Below are positions 1-6,057 of a stretch of DNA of 6,092 nt, in pieces. Position 1 is the first letter of the stretch. Every line of letters begins with the position of its first letter. The DNA is from Candidatus Aenigmatarchaeota archaeon (GTDB taxonomy: Archaea > Aenigmatarchaeota > Aenigmatarchaeia > QMZP01), in contig DAOVFN010000050.1 of NCBI GenBank assembly GCA_030672885.1, positions 1 through 6,092 on the forward strand, written 5' to 3'. The notes below the pieces were generated by a model, which saw only the letters and a list, made by a program, of their open reading frames with translations, was not told the origin of the DNA and made no database searches. A program made the translations under genes and the position numbers.

Positions 1-1
1 A

Positions 2-805
2 TCTCCCGGAGACAATGGATTCGTAAAGGCTGTGATCAGGAACACAGGGGACTCCGCAGAGAACTTCAACATGGATGTCTTTCTGGACGGAACATATCTT
101 GGCAGAAAGAGCTTCGTGCTCCCCATGGGCGCAAGCGAGACCAAGGTCTGGAACTTCAATATCTTTGGGAGCGGGAGCCGCACAGTAAGCATCTCGGTGT
201 ATTCTGACTGCGGCGCAAGCGACTCAAGGGAGGGTGTGATTAATTCAGGAGCGGCACCAGTAACCGGCATATGCAATTACAACGGGGTGTGCGAGCCAGG
301 CGAAGACTGGTACAGCTGCCCGTATGACTGCCCGAAGCCTGGCACTGAGCCTGGCCCCACAGAAGTGGACATGCACCCGTCATCCATGGATATCGGCCTC
401 TACAAGTCCAAGGTCGTGTCCATAGACATACAGTCCCATGTAAAGCAGGACTTCACGATATCCGTAGAGGGCGTGCCCCAGGACTGGCTGAACTACAAGC
501 GCACCGTGAATGTGGAGGGTGACAGGACATCATATGTATTCATAAATCCCAAGGAGACTGGAAGGCACACCGTGCTCGTAAGGGTGGTGGCCGGTACAGA
601 GGGTCTCACATTCTCCGAGGATGTGGACGTGTTCGTTGCACGGACATATGACCAGCCAGGTGACGGAATCGCAGGAGCTCTTGTGGCCATAGTCTGCAGT
701 ATATATACAATCATATTGGTTATCATAATAGCGGCTGTCATAGTGGCATGGTTCGGTATGAAGCACCTGAAGCCATGTGATGATGCAACATTTGATAAGC
801 GATAG
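2..805 (+). CDS. Surface protein with Ig-like domains, Cys-rich loop and C-terminal membrane anchor (5' partial)
   Basis: The reading frame is open to the left edge, so the GTG at 32 is probably internal and the true N-terminus lies outside the window. Counting from that GTG, residues 1-60 look like the end of a CARDB/Ig-like beta domain (NTGDSAENF, then a W-x-F-x-I strand pattern). Residues 81-100 form a compact Cys-rich loop, NGVCEPGED, with cysteines 81, 87, 96 and 100, a motif common in archaeal and bacterial surface proteins and possibly metal-binding. Residues 110-204 form a second Ig-like domain without cysteines. Residues 212-241 are a strongly hydrophobic membrane segment followed by a short tail (KHLKPCDD...), so most of the protein should face outside. 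It lies 53 bases upstream of another repeat-rich surface protein. Its role (envelope, adhesion or structure) is inferred from architecture only; there is no catalytic motif. Confidence 0.8.
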   Translation, partial: SPGDNGFVKAVIRNTGDSAENFNMDVFLDGTYLGRKSFVLPMGASETKVWNFNIFGSGSRTVSISVYSDCGASDSREGVINSGAAPVTGICNYNGVCEPGEDWYSCPYDCPKPGTEPGPTEVDMHPSSMDIGLYKSKVVSIDIQSHVKQDFTISVEGVPQDWLNYKRTVNVEGDRTSYVFINPKETGRHTVLVRVVAGTEGLTFSEDVDVFVARTYDQPGDGIAGALVAIVCSIYTIILVIIIAAVIVAWFGMKHLKPCDDATFDKR

Positions 806-806
806 G

Positions 807-820
807 TTTTTAAGCCTTTT
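807..820 (+). terminator. Probable T-rich transcription terminator
   Basis: Directly after the TAG stop of the first gene come TTTTT (807-811) and TTTT (817-820). Archaeal RNA polymerase terminates on such T tracts without needing a hairpin. The next gene has its own promoter just downstream, which fits separate transcription. No experimental support can be read from the sequence. Confidence 0.4.
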
Positions 821-828
821 GCTGTGGT

Positions 829-839
829 GTTTATAAAAG
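829..839 (+). promoter_or_regulatory. Archaeal TATA-type promoter of the six-repeat surface protein gene
   Basis: The TTTATAAAAG box is centred about 25 bases upstream of the ATG at 859. Archaeal TATA boxes sit about 26-27 bases before the transcription start, so the transcript should begin at or within a few bases of the ATG. No Shine-Dalgarno sequence lies between box and ATG, which agrees with a leaderless mRNA and supports the start chosen for the gene. Confidence 0.6.
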
Positions 840-858
840 TTTTTACGCATAAACTGCT

Positions 859-3009
859 ATGGTTAAAAACTTTTTGGTGGCAGCATCTTCTCTTGTGTTC
901 ATGATTATGCTAGCGCCGGCCATAATGGCCGCCAGCGTGGATTTGCAGGTCTCTACAGGCCAGCAGCCCCCGTACAGGATATCAAGCTGCCCTGACACAG
1001 TGCTCAGCGACATCGATGTCATGGTAACCAACATGGGCGGCCAGACAGATACCATGATGCTCACTCTTGACTGGCCAGCTGATATGGGATTCATAAAACC
1101 ATACCAGACACTTGCGTCCGGAGAGAGCGCAACCATAAACCCCTTCTGGATAACACTACCATACAGTCTTGAACCAGGAATATATCACGCCAAGGTGACT
1201 GCCGAGTCATCCATGAGCGGGGACACGGTGACCAAGGACATAGAGATAGATGTCATGAGGTGCCATTCGGTTGACACCATAATAGATGATGATTATGAAT
1301 TATCTTGCCAGGAGATGCTGGAGCCCGTTGTTTATGACGTGGAGATAGCAAACCAGGGCAAGTGGTCAGAGACATTCGACCTCTCCGCTTCTGTGGAATG
1401 GGCAGAGTTCTCACAGGACAGCATAACAGTCGAACCAAAGGAATCCTATGTGGTCTCGCTTGTCCTGAGCCCGCCTGAGGGGATATCACTGGGAAAGCAC
1501 ACGGTATTCGTAACAGCGAGGTCCGCTGAATCATACGCCACTGCCATGGCATCCGTGGAGATGGATATTGTCGATTGCTTTGATTTCACAGCAGTGCTTG
1601 AGCCCGAGAGCATGGACGCGTGCCTGGGTGACAGCAGGGACTACGAACTCACGATAACCAACACAGGAAATGATGATGAATACACCATAGACACCCCCGG
1701 CTGGATATATCCCGACAAGGCAAGCATAGAACTGGGCGCGGGCGAATCAGGCACCATAACACTCACAACAGTCCCTGACAAAAAGGGCATACAGACATTT
1801 GATGTGACTGTGGCATCTGAAAGGGACACGTCAGCAATCCCTGTGAGGCTGTCCGGCATAATAAATGCTGAGGAATGCAGGAGCGTGGCTGTCATTCTGT
1901 CGCCGTCCGAACTGACGGCATGCAGGGGTGACAGCGCAGAGCTGCAGGCCAGCATCAAGAACACAGGAAGCATTAAGGAGACATTCGCTATCGCATCGAC
2001 TTTTGGTGAGCTCAGCAGGGACAGCCTGACGCTCGAGGCGGGCGAGTCTGAGACCATCACACTCGATGTAGATACAGCAGAGTTCCCCGAAGGCACGGTC
2101 ATGATTGAGGTAAGCGCATCCGATGGAGAGATAAGAGATGCCGCGACATCGGAGCTTGATGTCGAGGAGTGCTACAAGGCAGAGTTCTCTATACAGCCCG
2201 ACGCGGTTACTGTCTGTCCCGGCACACCCGTACCATACACGATAAAGCTCAAGAACACAGGCAAGAGGGCAGATGGCTACATGATTGAGTTCGCGGAAGA
2301 GAGCATAAGCATCACACTCGAACCAGGTGAGTCCTATGCAGTGAGCTATGACTATGACATACCATACATCGAGGAAGGAAGATACATGTTCACGTCAGAA
2401 CTCAGTTCTGACAGCGGCGTTTCCCTGTCCGGGAGCGCTGAGATAAACCTGAAGTCCTCGGATGTGTGTTATGGTGTCGCGCTGGAGAACGGTGCGGGGG
2501 CCGTGGATGTCGGAAAGGCCACGACATCAGAGATAACGATAAGGAACACCGGCGAACAGGCCAGCAATTTCATGATAAGCATGACAGATGGCCCTGAGTG
2601 GGCATATCTTGAGCCAGCTGAACTCTATCTTGATGGGGGAGGAGAGGGCTCGCTGTATCTTTACCTGTCCCCGGGATTCGGTATCCTTCAGGGGACCTAC
2701 ACAGTGACGGTCAGGGCAGAATCCGACCACGCCTCTGATGAGCTGGATGTTGTCGTGAACCTGCCAGAGGACATCGGAGAGGCACCTGAAGGGCCACCTG
2801 CACAGCCAGAAGAACCCAGCGAAGAGGGAGAAGTCATTGTGGAGAACATATCCATAAACGTCACCCATCCAGCAGAGACAGAGGGAACACCCATAACAGG
2901 TGGCGCTGTCGAGGAGAGGCCCTTCTGGAAGACAGCCGCTGTTGCGATAATCGCAATGATAATAGTGATGATACTCGTACTGAGGTTTGTGCTTCTTTTC
3001 AGGAAGTGA
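859..3009 (+). CDS. Secreted, membrane-anchored surface protein with six Ig-like repeats
   Basis: This 716-residue protein has a signal peptide (1-25, hydrophobic core ending near AIMAA), six beta-sandwich repeats of about 97-107 residues (about 27-635), a Pro/Glu-rich stalk (641-658) and one C-terminal membrane segment (692-708) followed by a short basic end. Each repeat carries an N-x-G signature, ending at residues 60, 167, 270, 370, 468 and 565, and most have a later GES-type turn. This resembles CARDB/NEW3-like Ig domains. Ten cysteines, at 44/135, 150/240, 255/340, 355/438 and 453/537, can close the first five repeats; the sixth has none. Two N-glycosylation sequons (N663, N667) sit in the stalk, and an ITGGAV stretch precedes the anchor. 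It has its own leaderless-type promoter and follows a related anchored protein. The likely role is structural or adhesive at the cell surface; the ligand is unknown and I see no enzyme motif. Confidence 0.85.
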   Translation: MVKNFLVAASSLVFMIMLAPAIMAASVDLQVSTGQQPPYRISSCPDTVLSDIDVMVTNMGGQTDTMMLTLDWPADMGFIKPYQTLASGESATINPFWITLPYSLEPGIYHAKVTAESSMSGDTVTKDIEIDVMRCHSVDTIIDDDYELSCQEMLEPVVYDVEIANQGKWSETFDLSASVEWAEFSQDSITVEPKESYVVSLVLSPPEGISLGKHTVFVTARSAESYATAMASVEMDIVDCFDFTAVLEPESMDACLGDSRDYELTITNTGNDDEYTIDTPGWIYPDKASIELGAGESGTITLTTVPDKKGIQTFDVTVASERDTSAIPVRLSGIINAEECRSVAVILSPSELTACRGDSAELQASIKNTGSIKETFAIASTFGELSRDSLTLEAGESETITLDVDTAEFPEGTVMIEVSASDGEIRDAATSELDVEECYKAEFSIQPDAVTVCPGTPVPYTIKLKNTGKRADGYMIEFAEESISITLEPGESYAVSYDYDIPYIEEGRYMFTSELSSDSGVSLSGSAEINLKSSDVCYGVALENGAGAVDVGKATTSEITIRNTGEQASNFMISMTDGPEWAYLEPAELYLDGGGEGSLYLYLSPGFGILQGTYTVTVRAESDHASDELDVVVNLPEDIGEAPEGPPAQPEEPSEEGEVIVENISINVTHPAETEGTPITGGAVEERPFWKTAAVAIIAMIIVMILVLRFVLLFRK

Positions 3010-3035
3010 AGCAGAGTCTTGTGCGCAGACGCAGA

Positions 3036-3041
3036 TTTTTT
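3036..3041 (+). terminator. T-run terminator after the surface protein gene
   Basis: A run of six T lies 27 bases after the TGA stop, with no hairpin of note before it. This is the usual form of an archaeal intrinsic terminator. The downstream arcC gene has its own TATA-like box, so a transcript end here is plausible. Confidence 0.4.
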
Positions 3042-3130
3042 GGCTCAGTTCAAGACAAAATCATGGCAATGCGTCGCGGAACTCCATTTCTGAAGGACAG
3101 AACCTGCAGGATTCTGGCCAGCGGGATCTG

Positions 3131-3138
3131 ATTTAAAG
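3131..3138 (+). promoter_or_regulatory. Archaeal TATA-type promoter of the arcC-argF operon
   Basis: ATTTAAAG is centred about 24 bases upstream of the arcC ATG at 3158. The AT-rich interval up to the ATG contains no Shine-Dalgarno sequence, so the first gene of the operon is probably translated from a leaderless or nearly leaderless transcript. The spacing resembles that of the other two proposed promoters in this window. Confidence 0.55.
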
Positions 3139-3157
3139 AACCGCGCTAATTATTAAC

Positions 3158-4075
3158 ATGCCCAGGGAGACCGTTGTCATTGCCATTGGGGGCAACAGCA
3201 TCCTCTCGGCCAGAGAGAAGTTCTCGATTCACCAGGAGACAGAGCACGTAAAGGAGTCCTGCAGCAGGATTGCGGAAATCGTGCAGGCAGGATACAAAGT
3301 AGTGCTCACGCACGGGAACGGCCCCCAGGTGGGAGACATACTTCTTCAGCAGGAGATTGCCAAGGACAGGGTTCCCCAGATGCCACTGGATGTGTGCGGG
3401 GCCCAGACACAGGGAGAGCTGGGATACCTGCTCCAGAGAACCCTGGGAGGAATGCTCCCAGGAAAGCGGGTATTTACCATGGTCACACAGGTCGTCGTGA
3501 ATCCCAGGGATCCGGGATTCAGAAAGCCGAGCAAGTTCATAGGCCCCTTCTACAAGTCCATGCCCCGCTCATCCGGGGGCAGGGTATACAGAAGGGATTC
3601 CGATAGGGGATTCAGGCGAGTGGTCCCGTCACCAGAGCCCCTGGAGATAGTCGAGAAGGCAGAAATCAGGAAACTTGTCAGTCAGGGATTCCTTGTGATA
3701 GCCTGCGGAGGAGGGGGGATACCGGTATTCAGGACTAAATCAGGCATCGAGGGAGCAGAGGCTGTCATAGACAAGGACCTGGCTGCTGTGAGGCTGGCCA
3801 TGGTGGTGGGCGCCAGCACCCTTCTCATGATAACAGATGTGGACAGGGTTGCCCTCAACTACAGGACCCCCCGGCAGAGGGACCTGGATTCCGTGACGTT
3901 AAGGGAGGCAGAGACACATATGAAAGAGGGCCACTTTCCCCCGGGCTCCATGGGACCCAAGATAGAGGCGGCCATAAGGTTCATAAAGCGCGGCGGCAAA
4001 AGAGTCATAATAACATCGAGAGAGCTGGCGCTCCCTGCCCTCAAAGGAGAAGGCGGGACCGCAATAACCCGTTAA
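3158..4075 (+). CDS. arcC: Carbamate kinase
   Basis: Carbamate kinase interconverts carbamate plus ATP and carbamoyl phosphate plus ADP in the cytoplasm. At 305 residues the protein has the family's usual length (about 310) and its motifs in order: IGGNS near the N-terminus (10-14), THGNGPQVG (51-59), MPLDVCGAQTQG (75-86), IGPFYK (128-133), RRVVPSPEP (153-161), ACGGGGIPV (182-190), VIDKDLAA (203-210), ITDVD (225-229) and GSMGPKIEAA (263-272). These cover the amino-acid-kinase nucleotide and carbamate sites, including the lysines at 133, 206 and 268. The ATG fits a TATA-like box 24 bases upstream. An ornithine carbamoyltransferase follows after 34 bases on the same strand, so the pair shares carbamoyl phosphate. 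In fermenters the pair makes ATP from citrulline; in some hyperthermophilic archaea carbamate-kinase-like enzymes are instead linked to carbamoyl phosphate synthesis. The direction here is open. Nothing looks broken. Confidence 0.95.
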   Translation: MPRETVVIAIGGNSILSAREKFSIHQETEHVKESCSRIAEIVQAGYKVVLTHGNGPQVGDILLQQEIAKDRVPQMPLDVCGAQTQGELGYLLQRTLGGMLPGKRVFTMVTQVVVNPRDPGFRKPSKFIGPFYKSMPRSSGGRVYRRDSDRGFRRVVPSPEPLEIVEKAEIRKLVSQGFLVIACGGGGIPVFRTKSGIEGAEAVIDKDLAAVRLAMVVGASTLLMITDVDRVALNYRTPRQRDLDSVTLREAETHMKEGHFPPGSMGPKIEAAIRFIKRGGKRVIITSRELALPALKGEGGTAITR

Positions 4076-4083
4076 GAGGGGTA

Positions 4084-4095
4084 CCGGCGCGCCGG
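4084..4095. repeat. Perfect 12-base GC palindrome in the arcC-argF gap
   Basis: CCGGCGCGCCGG is its own reverse complement and lies between the arcC stop and the argF ribosome binding site. In RNA it could form a four-pair stem with a CGCG loop. It might tune expression of the second gene, or may be chance in GC-rich DNA. Confidence 0.35.
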
Positions 4096-4097
4096 AT

Positions 4098-4106
4098 GGG
4101 GGTAAT
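4098..4106 (+). promoter_or_regulatory. Ribosome binding site of argF
   Basis: GGGGGTAAT matches the archaeal Shine-Dalgarno consensus GGAGGTGAT at seven of nine positions and ends three bases before the ATG at 4110. It supports that start and shows that this internal operon gene is translated by a Shine-Dalgarno route, unlike the leaderless first gene. A second ATG follows at once (4113), so initiation one codon later cannot be excluded. Confidence 0.6.
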
Positions 4107-4109
4107 GGA

Positions 4110-5012
4110 ATGATGCATTTCATATCGGTTCAGGACCTGAAGGTCCAGGAAATCCTGGCCATATTCAGGAGGACAGACACACTCAAGAAGAAGCCCATAC
4201 AGCCGCTGCTCAAGGACAAGAACCTTGCCATGGTTTTCCAAAAGCCCTCCACCAGGACCAGGGTGTCCTTTGAGGTGGCCATGAACCACCTGGGCGGGCA
4301 CGCACTGTATCTGAATTCCCATGACCTGCAGATGGGAAGGGGCGAGACCATTGCCGACACGGCACGGGTCCTTTCCAGATACGCGGATGCCATAATGGCC
4401 AGGGTGTTCTCTCACAAGGACGTTGTGGAGCTGGCCGCCCGCTCGGGCGTGCCTGTGATAAATGGCCTGAGCGACCTGCTGCATCCATGCCAGGCACTCT
4501 CTGATATGTACACCATTCATGAAAAGCTCGGCCGGCTGAGGGGCCTCAAGCTGGCATATACAGGCAATGCGAGGAACAATGTCACACATTCCCTTTGCCA
4601 TGCATGCTCCAAGCTCGGCATGAACATGAGCGTGACCTGCCCACCGAAGCATGCGCCAGACAAGGCCGTACTCAGGGATTCCATGGCCAATGCAAAGGCC
4701 ACCAGGACCGTTCTGGAGGTCACGCCAGACCCAAAGAAGGCCCTGAAGGGAGCGGACATAGTCTATACAGATACCTGGTTCTCAATGGGCAACAGGCCCA
4801 GCAGGATCGAGGAGAATGCCCTGAAACCGTATCAGCTCAATTCCTCACTGTTAAGGCATGCCAAAAGAGGGGCCCTGGTCATGCACTGCCTCCCGGCGCA
4901 CCGGGGCCAGGAGATCACGGATGACGTCATGGATGGCCCGCAGTCCATAGTCTGGGACCAGGCCGGGAACAGGCTGCATGTCCAGAAGGGATTGCTGTCG
5001 CTATTGGTTTAG
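4110..5012 (+). CDS. argF: Ornithine carbamoyltransferase
   Basis: This cytoplasmic enzyme converts carbamoyl phosphate and L-ornithine to citrulline and phosphate, reversibly. At 300 residues it is complete and slightly shorter than typical (300-335). The carbamoyl-phosphate domain shows STRTR (47-51), GRGET (76-80), R98 and HPCQ (125-128). The ornithine domain shows GNARNN (152-157), DTWFSMG (221-227), HCLP (259-262) with the active-site cysteine C259, and NRLHVQK (287-293) near the C-terminus. The SMG loop and HCLP point to ornithine rather than aspartate as substrate. It sits 34 bases behind carbamate kinase, so the product of one is the substrate of the other. Without an arginine deiminase in the window I cannot tell an anabolic (argF) from a catabolic (arcB) enzyme; argF is the general name. 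GNARNN has N where GDARNN enzymes such as E. coli ArgI have D. Confidence 0.93.
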   Translation: MMHFISVQDLKVQEILAIFRRTDTLKKKPIQPLLKDKNLAMVFQKPSTRTRVSFEVAMNHLGGHALYLNSHDLQMGRGETIADTARVLSRYADAIMARVFSHKDVVELAARSGVPVINGLSDLLHPCQALSDMYTIHEKLGRLRGLKLAYTGNARNNVTHSLCHACSKLGMNMSVTCPPKHAPDKAVLRDSMANAKATRTVLEVTPDPKKALKGADIVYTDTWFSMGNRPSRIEENALKPYQLNSSLLRHAKRGALVMHCLPAHRGQEITDDVMDGPQSIVWDQAGNRLHVQKGLLSLLV

Positions 5013-5041
5013 GAAACTAAAAGCCGGTGGAGGGTCTTAGC

Positions 5042-5149
5042 TTACTCCAAGAACCCCGGTGTCCCCATCCTTCTCGCAATCAGGTACCCCAGAGAGATGC
5101 TGGTCAGGCCATTGGAGGAGAGGACAGCCCGGTTCTTTTCATAGAGGAT
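5042..5149 (-). pseudogene. Possible C-terminal remnant of an unrecognised gene
   Basis: A 35-codon open frame on the minus strand ends with TAA at 5042-5044 and reads with a normal protein composition, including NRAVLSSNGLTSISLGYL and then IARRMGTPGFLE. About 77% of its third codon positions are G or C, against about 49% and 46% at positions one and two, as expected for a coding frame in DNA like the neighbouring genes. It is closed upstream by TGA at 5150-5152, where GC content drops. It has no start codon of its own apart from an internal Met. I do not recognise the family. The overlapping + strand frame is also open (5013-5141), so the coding strand is uncertain and chance cannot be excluded. 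Confidence 0.25.
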
Positions 5150-5330
5150 TCATATCCAGAGATACAGGAGCTATTGTTATGAATACCCTATCACTTCTGT
5201 TTTACATGGCAATCGAGTGATTTGGACCAGATGTGCTGGAGCTTATGAAGACAGAAGAGAAATGGAAAGGCACATCCTCGGCATCGGTAACGTCTATAAT
5301 AACCAGCATGGAGCGAAACATCCAACCAGT

Positions 5331-5350
5331 ATGAATGTTTAAATGTTCAT
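5331..5350. promoter_or_regulatory. Imperfect palindrome over a TATA-like box, promoter and possible operator
   Basis: ATGAATGTTTAAATGTTCAT is a 20-base palindrome: ATGAA pairs with TTCAT and the centre is TTTAAA, with only the two TG steps breaking symmetry. The TTTAAA centre lies about 27 bases before the ATG at 5368, the place for an archaeal TATA box of a leaderless gene. A dimeric regulator bound here would block TBP, so this may be an operator; that part is inference. Confidence 0.45.
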
Positions 5351-5367
5351 AAAGATAAAATGGGAGC

Positions 5368-5625
5368 ATGACACAAATAAAGGGAACAATGTATTCTGTA
5401 ACGTATCTTGAGTCTGCGCCAAGAGGTGAGAGGCCCGCAAAGGGCACAAGAAAGGTTTTTACTGATGTCGCTTCTGCTAAGATATATGCAAAAGAGCTGG
5501 TTGAAGGGCTAACAGAGAATGCTAAAATATGTGACGATCCTGAATACGTTGAAATAGAAAATGTTCAAACTGGCAAAACCTTGGCCCGTTGGCTAAACAA
5601 TCTTGGTGTAGTCGAGAAAGAATAG
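5368..5625 (+). CDS. Small protein of unknown function (85 residues)
   Basis: I do not recognise this family. The protein is soluble-looking, with no signal peptide, membrane segment or cysteine motif beyond one Cys (C55). The pattern suggests a small alpha/beta fold: a strand near 8-14 (MYSVTYL), a basic turn (RGERPAKGTRK), a helix around 34-50 (VASAKIYAKELVEGLTE), then strands around 60-73 (YVEIENVQTGKTLARW) and a short tail. The ATG at 5368 is preferred because a TATA-like box lies about 27 bases upstream; a second ATG (5389) would be too far for a leaderless start. GC is about 41%, against about 55-58% in sampled stretches of the upstream genes, which suggests a different origin. It converges with the regulator fragment on the other strand, 45 bases away. 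Confidence 0.65.
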   Translation: MTQIKGTMYSVTYLESAPRGERPAKGTRKVFTDVASAKIYAKELVEGLTENAKICDDPEYVEIENVQTGKTLARWLNNLGVVEKE

Positions 5626-5670
5626 AATCGAACTGCGAATATCTAAAATTCTGAATAGATAATTGTTTAA

Positions 5671-6057
5671 TCATTTCTCTGCCTCCTCCAGAATCTCCCA
5701 GTGGCCGCCCCTGTCTGGGCCTTTCCATTCAATGACCCGTTTTTTCCTTAATTTCCTAATGTGGTATTTTACCCCATCTAAACTGATATTCAGAAGCTTG
5801 GCTAGTTCCTTTTTTGTGAGTGACGGGTTATGTCTGATTAGGGTAACTATCTTGTCATCTGTTTTGGGGGTAGTTTTGGGGGTAGTCCCCTCAAGGCCCT
5901 TCCTCCTGAACACCGCAATGAAATGCGTTCCGACTTCCTTGAAATCGGCATCAGGCTCTCTTGAAAGTATAAGACTGATGCCCCTTCCCCATTTCTCAAT
6001 GAAATGGACCCTGTGGAACAATTCGGCAATCAGTTCGTTTCTTCTTTCCGAAATCAT
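5671..6057 (-). CDS. C-terminal part of an AlbA_2/HATPase_c_4-type transcriptional regulator, probably broken
   Basis: Residues 3-50 (SERRNELIAELFHRVHF, EKWGRGI, later VGTHFIAVFRR) match the end of the ATPase-like HATPase_c_4 region found in COG2865-type regulators with an N-terminal AlbA_2 (Schlafen-like) domain. A linker, TTPKTTPKT (58-66), leads to a winged helix-turn-helix (about 68-122), with LTKKELAKLLNIS then LDGVKYHIRKLRKK as the likely DNA-binding helices. Whole family members run to roughly 400-500 residues, so this 128-residue frame holds only the C-terminal third. The ATG at 6057 has no TATA-like box or ribosome binding site, and a TGA (6061-6063) stands just upstream in frame. 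Another minus-strand frame is open from 6057 to the window edge and could be the upstream part after a one-base shift. It is best read as a frameshifted gene or remnant; a free-standing DNA-binding protein is less likely. Confidence 0.6.
   Translation of the reverse strand: MISERRNELIAELFHRVHFIEKWGRGISLILSREPDADFKEVGTHFIAVFRRKGLEGTTPKTTPKTDDKIVTLIRHNPSLTKKELAKLLNISLDGVKYHIRKLRKKRVIEWKGPDRGGHWEILEEAEK
5861..5884. repeat. Two tandem copies of a 12-base unit
   Basis: GTTTTGGGGGTA occurs twice in a row, followed by a third partial copy (GTCCCC). On the minus strand it encodes the TPKT repeats of the linker between the ATPase-like end and the winged helix. The length is a multiple of three, so copy-number change would alter linker length without breaking the frame. 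Confidence 0.8.

Larger units (their letters stand above)
5013..5367. other. Gene-poor gap with a composition break near 5145
   Basis: No convincing complete gene is seen in these 355 bases. The left part (5041-5140) has about 57% GC like the upstream genes; from 5141 to 5340 it is about 40-43%. The left part holds open frames on both strands, described separately, that end at the break. The right end (5331-5350) holds the palindrome and TATA-like box of the next gene. No tRNA, CRISPR repeat or clear terminator hairpin was recognised. Confidence 0.6.

Noticed and set aside
3063..3131. Short + strand frame of 22 residues (MAMRRGTPFLKDRTCRILASGI) between the surface gene and arcC
   Set aside because: It has no TATA-like box at the right distance and no ribosome binding site, follows a likely terminator, and overlaps the arcC promoter. 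No family is recognised; chance is the simpler reading.
3010..3157. Possible small structured RNA in the gap before arcC
   Set aside because: CTGA occurs, but no matching box C or consistent stem was found, and the gap is explained by a terminator plus promoter.
4041..4652. Long minus-strand frame (203 codons) opposite argF
   Set aside because: It mirrors the conserved argF coding sequence; its Cys/His-rich composition is typical of an antisense shadow in GC-rich DNA.
5010..5342. argF frame stays open beyond its TAG, through a second TAG at 5142, to a TAA at 5340, hinting at TAG recoding (pyrrolysine)
   Set aside because: The TAG at 5010 is at the normal C-terminus of ornithine carbamoyltransferases. 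The first surface gene also ends in TAG, and reading on would run through the next promoter. The downstream peptide resembles nothing and crosses the composition break.
5202..5447. 81-codon minus-strand frame across the gap and the small gene
   Set aside because: It lies antisense to the better supported 85-residue gene and spans its promoter; it has no start signals of its own.
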